Shown here: piece after piece, positions 6,612 to 14,540 of the stretch
Position numbering within the stretch: the stretch's first letter is position 1
Layout of the letters: the number at the start of each line of letters is the position of its first letter
Source: a virus
DNA length: 33,372 nucleotides
Strand: one strand, 5' to 3'
IMG/VR virus record: IMGVR_UViG_3300025617_000064
Coordinates: 1 to 33,372 of that record
Notes under the pieces: generated by a model
Database searches by the model: none
What the model was told of the DNA's origin: nothing
What the model saw: the letters and a program-made list of their open reading frames with translations, nothing else
Program-made: the position numbers and the translations under genes

Positions 6612-7548
6612 TGATCCTCCTGGTTTTGGAAACCCAACCCTAGATCCACAAGACTTGCAAACAGATCGAATGGTTATTGTACAATATCCAGCAGGCGCCG
6701 GCGGAAAATTTTTAATGAACTGCTTGGGAATTAGTAACGGAGCAGTTTTACAAGATTCAGAATTAGCTGAACAGCAGTTAAAAGGAAATTTAAATTTAGA
6801 AGACAAGGTTAACTTGCTGTTAGAAAGAATACAAAATACTCAAAAAAGTTGGCAGGATCTTGGATTAGGATGTTTAACACTATTTGGAGTATTGAATACA
6901 ATAAGTGATACTGAATGGGTATATCCTGAATTAGCATATCATCAACAGTGGAATCCAGTTATCAAAGAAATTATCGAAAACAATTGTTACATGTTTACGG
7001 TAACTCATATTGCTAGAACCACTAAGTGGAATAAAGAGATATGGCCTAATGCAAAAGTTATTGTTTTTACTAACACCGATTCCTTCTTTGAAAAATATAG
7101 AAGTAATTTTAATAGGTTACCCGAGCTAGCAAAAACGTCGCAAAGTGTTGATATATGGAATAAAATGAAACAACCTGATTGGCCTGATCTTCCTCCAAAA
7201 TGGATAGAAAACTTTGATCTTTCGCCATTTGTTGAAATTAAACAAGAAATAGAACAGCATAAAAAGTATAACGAATTAGTAAAACAATTACCATCAAAGC
7301 AATACTTTGATCAGGTCAAACAACTTGAAAATAAAAAAACACAAGAAATGTTACAGCAACCAGAATTCGCTGACCATTTTATCTGGGATACAGATTGGTA
7401 TCTAGATTCTGATGTGTTTTTAGATAAAGTCAACGAACTGTATAATTTTTTAGAGCTTGAAGATTACAATAGAGATCTGCTAGCAAAAATACACACAGAA
7501 TATTTGTCTACATTGAAAAATGTACAAAATTACATTTACCAAAACTAA
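6592..7548 (+). CDS. P-loop / sulfotransferase-like protein
   Basis: A 318-aa protein. ATG 6592 has GGAG (6581-6584) seven bases upstream; TTG 6589 is less likely. Near the N-terminus, MVIVQYPAGAGGKFLMNCL (27-45) is a hydrophobic strand followed by a Gly-rich loop. Later a strand AKVIVFTNTDSFFEKYR resembles the second PAPS-contacting motif of sulfotransferases. The resemblance is local and the remaining sequence is unfamiliar. The gene overlaps the preceding SGNH gene by 20 bases and sits among accessory genes, consistent with small-molecule or glycan modification. It could also be a different P-loop enzyme. Confidence 0.6.
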   Translation: MIYNGSNDPPGFGNPTLDPQDLQTDRMVIVQYPAGAGGKFLMNCLGISNGAVLQDSELAEQQLKGNLNLEDKVNLLLERIQNTQKSWQDLGLGCLTLFGVLNTISDTEWVYPELAYHQQWNPVIKEIIENNCYMFTVTHIARTTKWNKEIWPNAKVIVFTNTDSFFEKYRSNFNRLPELAKTSQSVDIWNKMKQPDWPDLPPKWIENFDLSPFVEIKQEIEQHKKYNELVKQLPSKQYFDQVKQLENKKTQEMLQQPEFADHFIWDTDWYLDSDVFLDKVNELYNFLELEDYNRDLLAKIHTEYLSTLKNVQNYIYQN

Positions 7549-7576
7549 TTGCAAAAATTACAAAATAGGTTATAAT
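7549..7576 (+). promoter_or_regulatory. Internal sigma-70-like promoter, possibly leaderless
   Basis: TTGCAA (7549-7554) is followed by 16 bp and TATAAT (7571-7576). The ATG at 7583 is seven bases past the -10 box, where transcription would be expected to start. No Shine-Dalgarno is visible. Confidence 0.5.
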
Positions 7577-7582
7577 AAACAC

Positions 7583-8083
7583 ATGAGAATATTAACACTA
7601 GAAAACGAACCATTTGATTTAGATCAGCTTCCTGACGAAATTGACGATATGCGGTTTGCTATTTTTGACAATAGTGACCCAAGTGATCCAGATTATCATT
7701 TTATTCCTCTCATTTTCTTAGAAAGTTTTAATAGCCCAGCACTGGTACTGCGAATTGGTAATCATAGGATTAAAATGCCTATTGATTGGCAAATCCTAAT
7801 CGGAGAACCAGACGTGGGAGACTTAGAAATGCTACCTCTTACCAGTATCAACGACAGAGGATTCAAAGCATTTGAGTTCAATCCACGTACTAGCTTTAGT
7901 CCCACATACCACGATATTGAGATTGTGGACGTATATCAAGACGTAAGTTGGTACGCACCCAAACTTAAAAACGGGCAAATGTTGTGTGTACCGATCAATG
8001 ACGGCGAAAAGCCGTTGTGTGTGTACTTTGTAAAAGACATCTCTCGTAACTGCGAACTAGTTGATTACAACAAGGCATTTTGA
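7583..8083 (+). CDS. Conserved-looking hypothetical protein
   Basis: A 166-aa acidic protein. The open frame extends back to 7520, but ATG 7583 is chosen because it gives the natural N-terminus MRILTLENEPFDLDQLPDE and lies just after a promoter-like TATAAT. The body has a hydrophobic core (HFIPLIFLES, ALVLRIGNHRIKMPIDW) and a C-terminal LCVYFVKDISRNCELVDY. No motif was recognised. Its codon use looks like the core genes, unlike the A/T-rich accessory genes beside it. Its stop overlaps the next ATG as TGATG. Confidence 0.75.
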   Translation: MRILTLENEPFDLDQLPDEIDDMRFAIFDNSDPSDPDYHFIPLIFLESFNSPALVLRIGNHRIKMPIDWQILIGEPDVGDLEMLPLTSINDRGFKAFEFNPRTSFSPTYHDIEIVDVYQDVSWYAPKLKNGQMLCVPINDGEKPLCVYFVKDISRNCELVDYNKAF

Positions 8084-8799
8084 TGAATCTATTAGAAAAT
8101 ATCAACGGTTACGATAAAGCACAGTGGCAGGCTGAGTTTTCAAAAACCGAGCTATACCAGCAACTGTTGCAAGACTATGATATTTTAATGTTTGATAAAA
8201 ACAGTGAAGTTGTGTCGGCAATGACGCCTAGGCAGAACTGGGGTGACAGGAATAAACAAACATTCTTTTCAGCAACTATATTTTATTATTTAGAAAAGTT
8301 GTTTGAGCTCGATCATAAAACAGTTTATGACATTGGGTGTGGTTGGAATATATTTAAAAAGTATTATCCTAACATTGTTGGTATTGGTGCAGAGCAACCT
8401 GGAACAGAAACATATTATGCTGATATACACGACTATGTTGATAAAATATATGTAGATGGCCATCAGGAATTTTTTGATTGTTTTTTTAGTATAAATGCGT
8501 TACACTTTAGACCGCTCAATGAAATTGGTTTACTAGTAGACGAACTTGTTTCTATGTTGAAGCCAAATGGAACTTCTTTTGTAACATTCAATAGTGATAT
8601 GTTTGTTAAATTTGAAACAGAAGAAAACAAAATTAAATTATTCGGAACACCAAAACCAAAAAGCAGTCAGGTAGAGCTATACATAAGAGAACAGTTAGCA
8701 ACAGCTGATGTACAATGGAATATTGTTGATATTGATTTATCAGTTTCTGCTGATGGATTAGACGGCAATGTCAGATTAATGTTTACAAGGACCAACTAG
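8083..8799 (+). CDS. Class I SAM-dependent methyltransferase-like protein
   Basis: A 238-aa protein starting at ATG 8083, overlapping the previous TGA. VYDIGCGWNIF (81-91) fits methyltransferase motif I, the SAM-binding loop. FDCFFSINALHF fits motif IV, and LKPNGTSFVTFNS follows as the typical late strand. No target-recognition domain for DNA is obvious, so a small-molecule, glycan or protein substrate is as likely as nucleic acid. It ends with tandem TAG TGA, and the next gene starts at GTG inside the TAG. It is markedly A/T-rich. Confidence 0.72.
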   Translation: MNLLENINGYDKAQWQAEFSKTELYQQLLQDYDILMFDKNSEVVSAMTPRQNWGDRNKQTFFSATIFYYLEKLFELDHKTVYDIGCGWNIFKKYYPNIVGIGAEQPGTETYYADIHDYVDKIYVDGHQEFFDCFFSINALHFRPLNEIGLLVDELVSMLKPNGTSFVTFNSDMFVKFETEENKIKLFGTPKPKSSQVELYIREQLATADVQWNIVDIDLSVSADGLDGNVRLMFTRTN

Positions 8800-9266
8800 T
8801 GAGTGATAAACTGAACATTGCCAATGAAATGCGTTGCCTGGATAGCAAGGACAGAACATTCTATGACAGTTTGACAGAAGAAGAACGCAAAAAGTTCAGT
8901 AATTATCTTATGATTCGTTGGGCAACTGGAGTTCAAGATCCAGCATTACAAGAATACTATTTACTTTCTACAAACCAAAGACTAAACAAACACTTCTTTG
9001 AACTGAGCAAGCATCCTAAACTGCAATGGTTGCTTGCAACTACAATTTCGCCAGGCGAAGATGCAATCAGAGAAGAAAAAATATCTTTTCCTCCGAGACA
9101 TCAATGGATTGCTCCTAAGAAAAAAGAAAAAGGCGACAACGAAATTAAAAAAGCATTGTTGGAATTGTATCCAACAATGAAAGCAGATGAAATTAATCTG
9201 CTGAGTAAAATGATTACCAAGAAAGAACTCAAGGAGCTAATGAAGGATCTTGGAAACGACAAGTGA
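8799..9266 (+). CDS. Putative clamp-loader small subunit (gp62-like)
   Basis: A 155-aa protein starting at GTG 8799, overlapping the previous TAG by one base. The pattern LSTNQRLNKHFFELSKHPKL, then WLLATTISPG, and a C-terminal helix LLSKMITKKELKELMKDLG, resembles my memory of marine T4-like gp62 proteins. Those act with gp44 to load the sliding clamp gp45. In T4, gp62 sits with gp44/gp45; those are not in this window, so context does not prove the call. Core-like codon use supports a conserved replication function. An alternative is an unrelated small helical protein. Confidence 0.6.
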   Translation: MSDKLNIANEMRCLDSKDRTFYDSLTEEERKKFSNYLMIRWATGVQDPALQEYYLLSTNQRLNKHFFELSKHPKLQWLLATTISPGEDAIREEKISFPPRHQWIAPKKKEKGDNEIKKALLELYPTMKADEINLLSKMITKKELKELMKDLGNDK

Positions 9267-9939
9267 ATTGTACAAGTGCAAATTCTGTAGTAAAGAGTTC
9301 AAAAGAGAAAGCACACTAGCAGCACATCTTTGCGAACCTAAACGTAGGCACAACCAACAGAATGAAAAAGGTGTTCAGATCGGATTGAATGCCTATTTGC
9401 GTTTCTATGAAATGACACAAGGCAGTGCCAAGTACAAGACCTATGAAGACTTTGCTAAAAGCCCTTACTATGCGGCATTTGTAAAGTTTGGCAGACAGTG
9501 TGTAATGATCAATGCTATCAACGTAAAAGCCTATATTGATTGGTTGTTAAAGAATAATAAAAAATTAGATCATTGGTACAAGGATAGCATGTATGACGAA
9601 TACTTACAACAGTATCTCAAACATGAAGCATTAACAGATGCACTACAACGTGCTATTGAATACAGTATAAAGTGGGGAGAAGAACGTGAACTTCCTCCAC
9701 ATGACTTTTTGCGTTATGGTAATCCTAATGCAGTAGCATTTGCTATCAGCACTGGACGTATTAGTCCGTGGGTTGTGTTTAACTGTGAAAGCGGACAAAA
9801 GTTCCTCGAAAGCATGAACACAGATCAAATGCACATTGTGTGGCCCTGGATTGATCCAGACTTTTGGCAAAAAAAGTTCAAGGATTATCCAGCAGATCAG
9901 GCGTATGCCGAAGAAATATTAAAACAGGCTGGCTGGTGA
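9250..9939 (+). CDS. Zinc-finger protein, C2HC-like N-terminus
   Basis: About 229 aa from TTG 9250; a second TTG at 9268, two bases after the upstream stop, would give 223 aa. Neither has a convincing Shine-Dalgarno. The N-terminus YKCKFCSKEFKRESTLAAHL followed by Cys is a C-x2-C-x12-H-x-C finger like classical C2H2 fingers. The rest is helical and aromatic-rich (FVKFGRQCVM, WVVFNCESGQKF, MHIVWPWIDPDFWQKKF). It lies in the core array just after the gp62-like gene. Nucleic-acid binding is inferred from the finger only. Its end overlaps the next gene as GTGA. Confidence 0.75.
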   Translation: METTSELYKCKFCSKEFKRESTLAAHLCEPKRRHNQQNEKGVQIGLNAYLRFYEMTQGSAKYKTYEDFAKSPYYAAFVKFGRQCVMINAINVKAYIDWLLKNNKKLDHWYKDSMYDEYLQQYLKHEALTDALQRAIEYSIKWGEERELPPHDFLRYGNPNAVAFAISTGRISPWVVFNCESGQKFLESMNTDQMHIVWPWIDPDFWQKKFKDYPADQAYAEEILKQAGW

Positions 9940-11051
9940 AAAAAATAAATGTAGTAACATACAACGATGGTTACGGGCTTCAATTGTTTGATAAGCTATA
10001 TGCTTATAGACAATCTTTAAACAAAGACTTTGCTCCAGATATAGATATCTCTTTTTCGCAATCTGTTAAAAAGAATAGTTTCAATATATTTTTTGATTAT
10101 ATGCCCCAAACAGCAGTTGACGCTAAAAAATACGATTTAGTTATATTAGACAACAGCGACGAACCACTCGGCGGTGTATGCACTTATTCTATGTTAGATG
10201 CAATTCAAAATGAAAATGTATATGTGCAAGCAAACAGTGTGTTCCACAAAGATAAAAATTTTGAATCTGAAAAAATTATTCCTTTGTTTGGCGATATAGA
10301 AAACGTAAAAGATTTTTACACAAGACCGTTTTATCCTCAATATTACCAACCTGTAGAATATAATAAAATTAAAAAAATTTGTTACATCAACGGAAACAAT
10401 CGAGCAGATAGGCACCATTTTGTAACACTACTAGAAAAAAATACCAATATACCATGCACTAATAACTTAGCCGGCATGATACACGAAACAAACGACAGCC
10501 TCATTGAATCTGAATCAGATAAGCAGTTTAGAGAATTTGTAAACACAACTTATCAAATCAATCGTAATGCAAAGCACGAATATTACAGTAAAATTGTCAG
10601 TTGCGGAATTGGCGAGAAATTTGGAAAAATTCTTCCGGGATACTTTTTGATGCAAGAATACCAAGAGTACAGTGTAATTGCATTCCATGTATCTTCTTGG
10701 ATCAACGATGAATTATCAATATCTGAAAAAGACATTAAATGTTTTATTGCCAGGTGCTTGCCTTTCCCTATTGGGGGAAGAAACACCAATGTCTTGTACA
10801 ACCAAATAGGATTTAAAACAGCCTGGAATCTGTTACCTGATTATCTAAAGGGTTTCGACCAAGAGCCAGACCATTGCATCCGGGCTGAAGCAATAATGCA
10901 AGCACTAACATGGCTTGATGACAATATACCCGTTCTTTCAGAAGAAATTAACAAATTAACAGAACACAACAAAAACTTGTATTTCAATAATAAATTTGCT
11001 AAAATAGGTGTAGAAAAGTTTAATAGGATATTAAAAGATTATGAGTGCTGA
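9936..11051 (+). CDS. Glycosyltransferase-like protein, paralogue 2
   Basis: A 371-aa protein. The frame opens at 9864, but GTG 9936 overlaps the upstream TGA in the local style and gives a natural start, KKINVVTYNDGYG. The C-terminal region SISEKDIKCFIARCLPFPIG followed by GRNTNVLYNQIGFKTAW matches the EK...G...L..GF signature of the genes at 994 and 19895. The N-terminal half has KYDLVILDNSDEP and KKICYINGNNR strands, compatible with a two-domain GT-B-like fold. It is strongly A/T-rich compared with its neighbours, suggesting an inserted accessory gene. Substrate unknown. Confidence 0.68.
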   Translation: MKKINVVTYNDGYGLQLFDKLYAYRQSLNKDFAPDIDISFSQSVKKNSFNIFFDYMPQTAVDAKKYDLVILDNSDEPLGGVCTYSMLDAIQNENVYVQANSVFHKDKNFESEKIIPLFGDIENVKDFYTRPFYPQYYQPVEYNKIKKICYINGNNRADRHHFVTLLEKNTNIPCTNNLAGMIHETNDSLIESESDKQFREFVNTTYQINRNAKHEYYSKIVSCGIGEKFGKILPGYFLMQEYQEYSVIAFHVSSWINDELSISEKDIKCFIARCLPFPIGGRNTNVLYNQIGFKTAWNLLPDYLKGFDQEPDHCIRAEAIMQALTWLDDNIPVLSEEINKLTEHNKNLYFNNKFAKIGVEKFNRILKDYEC

Positions 11052-11607
11052 TGTAGACATTGACTTTGCTGATAGAAAACAGATACTTGAGTTAGTCAAG
11101 CATATTCCAGCACGACAAGAAAACAACGGTGAAGTCCGCAGACACAATTCGGGTGTGTTTGTAACAGATATTCCTCTAGACCCAATCCACGAGTGCAGTA
11201 GCATTAATTATAGAGAAGCAGAAACTCGCGGATACTTTAAAATTGACTTTCTTAATCAAAGTGTGTATGAACTAGTAAAAGATCAAGCACACTACGATTG
11301 TATGCTAGCAAAAGAACCCAATTGGAATCTATTGTTAGATGCACCGTTTTGTGAACGTGTAGTACACATTGGAAATTATACAGACTTAGTAAAAGAAATG
11401 CGTCCAGATAGTATTCCAAGGATGGCTGCTTTTATTGCAATTATTCGCCCAGGTAAAGCACATCTGCAAAGACAACCATGGGAAACAGTGTTTGCAAGTG
11501 TTTGGGATGGCGACGATAGCAAAGGCTTTGTGTTTAAAAAATCACACAGTATCAGTTATGCTAGACTGGTAGCATTGCACATTAATCTATTAGAGGAACA
11601 ACAGTGA
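11041..11607 (+). CDS. Miniature DNA polymerase III alpha (DnaE)-like protein
   Basis: A 188-aa protein with five blocks in the same order as bacterial DnaE. DVDIDF at 4-9 matches the catalytic PDFDVDF. RRHNSGVFV at 33-41 matches KHAGGVVI. FKIDFL at 66-71 matches KFDFLGL with the third catalytic Asp (D69). YTDLVKEMRPDS leading to AIIRPG (about 113-138) matches MKDLIKRLQPD...ALFRPG. GFVFKKSHSISYARL (162-176) matches GYGFNKSHSAAYAL. PHP, most of the fingers, and the beta-binding and OB domains are absent. All three catalytic acids are kept. It could be a minimal polymerase, an accessory factor or a repurposed relic. ATG 11041 overlaps the previous gene by 11 bases. Confidence 0.72.
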   Translation: MSADVDIDFADRKQILELVKHIPARQENNGEVRRHNSGVFVTDIPLDPIHECSSINYREAETRGYFKIDFLNQSVYELVKDQAHYDCMLAKEPNWNLLLDAPFCERVVHIGNYTDLVKEMRPDSIPRMAAFIAIIRPGKAHLQRQPWETVFASVWDGDDSKGFVFKKSHSISYARLVALHINLLEEQQ

Positions 11608-11840
11608 GATATGTAGCCTGGCCACACATAGGAGGAAGCAATGCCATGACAAGAGGTCTGGCTTGGAAGAGTGTTACAGACAAACTGGATCGTATACCTG
11701 TTGTGTATACACAATTAGACAAACACCATTGTGTCGCAATGAGCGAGCAAGACTTTACTCTGTTTGCACTAAAATGGGATCACCAGAATCTAGGATTCCT
11801 AAAATGGCAAATTGCTAATCCACCTTACGAACAAGAGTAA
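11604..11840 (+). CDS. 78-aa hypothetical protein
   Basis: Starts at ATG 11604, overlapping the TGA of the DnaE-like gene (ATGA), so the two are probably translationally coupled. The 78 residues include MRYVAWPHIGGSNAMTRGLA, RIPVVYTQLDKHHC and a C-terminal LGFLKWQIANPPYEQE. There is no membrane segment or recognised motif. The tight coupling suggests it may work with the miniature DnaE-like protein. Its last 26 bases overlap the convergent minus-strand gene. Confidence 0.7.
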   Translation: MRYVAWPHIGGSNAMTRGLAWKSVTDKLDRIPVVYTQLDKHHCVAMSEQDFTLFALKWDHQNLGFLKWQIANPPYEQE

Positions 11841-12192
11841 TACTTTTACGTTTTGTTTTCTTTCTGCTTAATTCTGCTAAACTAGTTGCCGGTCCATGCA
11901 AAATATCTAAATCTTTATTAACAAATGTTTTCAGATAAGGCCTGAATGGATCCCAGTCTGTTTTTAAGAATATGTTAATAGGTATTGTACGATTGCTTTC
12001 CCACCACCATACGTTGGCAAGATCTAAGAATAACTGCTTTAAGTCATTGTTTTGTATACTACCAAAGTCGTAGATAGTTGTTACAATATCATCACGATTT
12101 TGTATTATGCCTACATACTCGTTTCCGGCGTATGTGCAAAACGTTATAAAAGGATAGCGTTGTGCTAATTTTTCAAATACTTCTGGACCCAT
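11815..12192 (-). CDS. Hypothetical protein, only minus-strand gene
   Basis: A 125-aa reading frame on the minus strand from ATG at 12192-12190 to TAG at 11817-11815. The translation looks like a real globular protein (FITFCTYAGNEYVGIIQNR, WWWESNRTIPINIFLKTDW) with a basic C-terminus KKTKRKSITLVRKVD. No + strand gene covers 11841-12221, which supports it. It converges on the 11604 gene with a 26-base overlap. Its start codon overlaps the + strand late-promoter box CATAAATA at 12190-12197. Function is unknown. The basic tail could bind nucleic acid. Confidence 0.8.
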   Translation of the reverse strand: MGPEVFEKLAQRYPFITFCTYAGNEYVGIIQNRDDIVTTIYDFGSIQNNDLKQLFLDLANVWWWESNRTIPINIFLKTDWDPFRPYLKTFVNKDLDILHGPATSLAELSRKKTKRKSITLVRKVD

Positions 12193-12197
12193 AAATA
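12190..12197 (+). promoter_or_regulatory. Late promoter box CATAAATA
   Basis: CATAAATA matches the T4 late consensus TATAAATA except the first base. It lies 24 bases before the ATG of a fibre/baseplate-type gene and is followed by GGAG at 12207-12210. Confidence 0.6.
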
Positions 12198-12221
12198 GCT
12201 TATATTGGAGTTTTTATTAAA

Positions 12222-13205
12222 ATGTATTCTACCACGGCGTATTTATATCAACAAAAACAGACTGTTTTAATACCTGATACCAGTGGTGCTTACTACGATC
12301 GGAGATGGCAACCAGTGTATGCAAAGAACCTAAAAATCAATCGCGGTGTTGATAATGTAATACTATTTGAATTTATCAATCAAGACCAGAAGCCCGTAAA
12401 TATTTCGGGTAGCACAATCACATTTCACTTGATCTCACAAGACGGTGAAACCAGTTTACTTCGTAAAGATCTAGTCGCACTTAACAGCACTTTTGGCAGA
12501 GCTAAAGTAACACTCACTGAAGAAGATTTAGACACTATCGATACACAACCAGCTAATTGGAGTCTGGAACGTGCCAGTGGTGATTTATATGAAGCAGTGT
12601 TTGTAGACGACTATGCAGGCGGCCGAGGAGTTGCTGACGTTGTAGACAGTGTGTACCCTGACTTTAAGCCTAGTGCTACTATGAATGTACCTGATTATAT
12701 AGTGCAACAAATAGATAGTCCTAATAGAACACACACTGGTATTGTATACACTGCTGGTAAAGATTTGCATACTTTCCAATTTGATTTTGACAACTTCTCG
12801 GGTAATATCAAAGCACAAGGTGCTGACACGCAACTAGGGCCTTGGTATGATATCGGTAGCCAAACTTCGTATACTTCAACTAGCACAAGAAGTTACATCA
12901 ACGTAGCAGGGCATCATAATTACATACGATTTGAAATAAATCAGTATGGGAAAGGCGCAACTGCAACTGCGGTTGTAAACAATGGTGCAGTTACAAGTAT
13001 ATCTCTTGCAGCTGGCGGAAGTGAATATCAAACTAGTACACCTAATGTCGATATCAACGGATTAGGCACTGGCGCAACTGCAACTGCTACTGTTACAGGT
13101 AATGCAGTAAGCAATGTCAATCTAGTATCCGGGGGACAAGGATACTTAACAGCACCAAATGTTAACATTAATCTTGGAAGCATAACCAGCATCGTTTATA
13201 GATGA
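12222..13205 (+). CDS. Virion structural protein, baseplate/fibre type with repeats
   Basis: A 327-aa protein. Residues 35-130 (NLKINRGVDNVILFEFINQD, VNISGSTITFHL) resemble the N-terminal beta-domain of upper-baseplate (BppU-like) proteins. The middle (FQFDFDNFSGNIKAQGA) is a beta-sandwich-like segment. Residues 243-317 hold two copies of a Gly/Ala/Thr/Val-rich unit of about 39 residues (GATATA...GG..Y...PNV.I.G), common in tail fibres. A late promoter box and GGAG precede the ATG. It is the only obvious late gene in this part of the array. Role in host contact or fibre attachment is inferred. Confidence 0.75.
   Translation: MYSTTAYLYQQKQTVLIPDTSGAYYDRRWQPVYAKNLKINRGVDNVILFEFINQDQKPVNISGSTITFHLISQDGETSLLRKDLVALNSTFGRAKVTLTEEDLDTIDTQPANWSLERASGDLYEAVFVDDYAGGRGVADVVDSVYPDFKPSATMNVPDYIVQQIDSPNRTHTGIVYTAGKDLHTFQFDFDNFSGNIKAQGADTQLGPWYDIGSQTSYTSTSTRSYINVAGHHNYIRFEINQYGKGATATAVVNNGAVTSISLAAGGSEYQTSTPNVDINGLGTGATATATVTGNAVSNVNLVSGGQGYLTAPNVNINLGSITSIVYR
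12954..13177 (+). repeat. Tandem 117-bp repeat inside a fibre gene
   Basis: The 17-mer GGCGCAACTGCAACTGC occurs at 12954-12970 and again at 13071-13087, an offset of 117 bases (39 codons). The following residues also align between copies: GGS/GGQ, Y, PNV, IN. The second copy is shortened before the stop. Confidence 0.75.
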
Positions 13206-13879
13206 TTAAAAAACTAGTAGGGTTTGGTTGCAGTTGGATTCAAGGCGACGAAATTGAACATCCAACTGAACAACCGGGCTCTCGACGACATCGACTCTAC
13301 CGCGAAAAAAATTGTACACTAGGACAATTGGGTAAACTATTGGGTGCAAAACGAGTAGAAAATTACGGCATCAGCGGCGGTAGTTTGCAAAGCACTCAAT
13401 GGGAATTTCTAAAGTGGGCTCAATCTGTTGATGACTACAGCGATACAATGGTAGTAGTTGGGTTAACTGAGTCTAGTAGAACAAGTTGGTGGAATGGCCC
13501 TAATAAAAATAAATCTCAATTTGGTGGGAAATACATGCACAATCATTTGGTGTATCCAGGACATCCGTGGGAAGATTTTGTTAAGTTCCATTATGTAAAC
13601 TCTGATGATGACGAACTGCGAGTTATCAATTATCGTCAAACAGTTCTATTAATACACAATCATTGTTCGGTTAATAATATCCCGCTTTTTATATTTAATG
13701 TATTTCCGTCTCCTTATGCTACAAAAATGGTTACACACCCGAGTTGGAATGCCAGAGGGTATATGCACAGACTGGACAGCGAAGGGCAACCTGTATTAGC
13801 GCCAGGTAAGCATCCTAACGAACATGGTAGTCGTTTGTTAGCAGAAAAATTATATTCAATGGTAAACAGCAATGCCTAA
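13202..13879 (+). CDS. SGNH-like hydrolase, paralogue 3
   Basis: A 225-aa protein. VGFGCSWIQGDE opens the protein with the putative nucleophile Ser, NYGISGGS gives the Gly block, VVVGLTESSR the second strand, and GKHPNEHGSRLLAE the C-terminal His block. Start ATG 13202 overlaps the fibre gene's TGA (ATGA). The adjacent gene at 13872 is its closest relative in the window, so a local duplication is likely. No signal peptide. It probably removes or transfers acyl groups from an unknown substrate. Confidence 0.75.
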   Translation: MIKKLVGFGCSWIQGDEIEHPTEQPGSRRHRLYREKNCTLGQLGKLLGAKRVENYGISGGSLQSTQWEFLKWAQSVDDYSDTMVVVGLTESSRTSWWNGPNKNKSQFGGKYMHNHLVYPGHPWEDFVKFHYVNSDDDELRVINYRQTVLLIHNHCSVNNIPLFIFNVFPSPYATKMVTHPSWNARGYMHRLDSEGQPVLAPGKHPNEHGSRLLAEKLYSMVNSNA

Positions 13880-14540
13880 AACACTTGTAGCATTTGGCTG
13901 TAGTTGGACATACGGTGACGAGCTATTAGATCCAAATATCAAATCTGGCGAAAATTGTAGTAGTAGACACAACGAACAGTATCGTAATGATCATTGCTTT
14001 GCTGGGCTAGTAGCAAAGCATTACAATTTAGATTTTATTAATACAGCATCACCAGGTGGAAGTTTAGAAAGCACAAGATATGCATTATATTATATTTTGC
14101 AAAATTACTGCCCAGAAGATTTGATTTTTGTTGTAGGATTAACAAACAGTATTAGACAAAGTTGGTTTGATGCAAGTTCAAATTCTGACAACAAATGGGA
14201 CCGGTTTGTGCATAATACCAGTATAGGGTGGCCGACGAACCCAAGCACTGATTGGGAAAAACTAAATTATCATTGGTACAGTAAATGCAATTGCCCGGAT
14301 CAAGAATTGTATAATATTCATCTAACATTGGGATATTTTAACGGATCCGGTGTGCCAACAGTTTTTGTTCCAGTGTTCGACGATTTACCAGAATTAAAAG
14401 GCAAAAACATTTGTAACTTTGTGTTAGAAAATATCCTTGACTCAACCGATCTAGAACAAAATAAACATCCTAACGAAACTGGACATCAAAAAATTTCAAA
14501 AAGGTTGATTGAATACATAGATTCTGTTAAACTAATTTAA
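13872..14540 (+). CDS. SGNH-like hydrolase, paralogue 4
   Basis: A 222-aa protein, in tandem with and clearly related to the 13202 gene: VAFGCSWTYGDELLDPN, NTASPGGSLESTRYAL, FVVGLTNSIRQSWFD and KHPNETGHQKISKRL all align. It overlaps the preceding gene by eight bases and its TAA overlaps the primase ATG (TAATG). It is A/T-rich next to the primase. The paired copies may act on two related substrates or form a heterodimer; both ideas are inference. Confidence 0.75.
   Translation: MPKTLVAFGCSWTYGDELLDPNIKSGENCSSRHNEQYRNDHCFAGLVAKHYNLDFINTASPGGSLESTRYALYYILQNYCPEDLIFVVGLTNSIRQSWFDASSNSDNKWDRFVHNTSIGWPTNPSTDWEKLNYHWYSKCNCPDQELYNIHLTLGYFNGSGVPTVFVPVFDDLPELKGKNICNFVLENILDSTDLEQNKHPNETGHQKISKRLIEYIDSVKLI

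Noticed and set aside
8083-8799. DNA methyltransferase of a restriction or anti-restriction system
   Set aside because: A SAM-binding motif is visible but no DPPY/NPPY-type catalytic motif for amino-methylation or PCQ motif for cytosine-5 methylation was found.
9864-9935. Longer start for the second glycosyltransferase-like protein
   Set aside because: The extra residues are out-of-frame zinc-finger gene sequence; GTG 9936 (GTGA junction) fits the local pattern.
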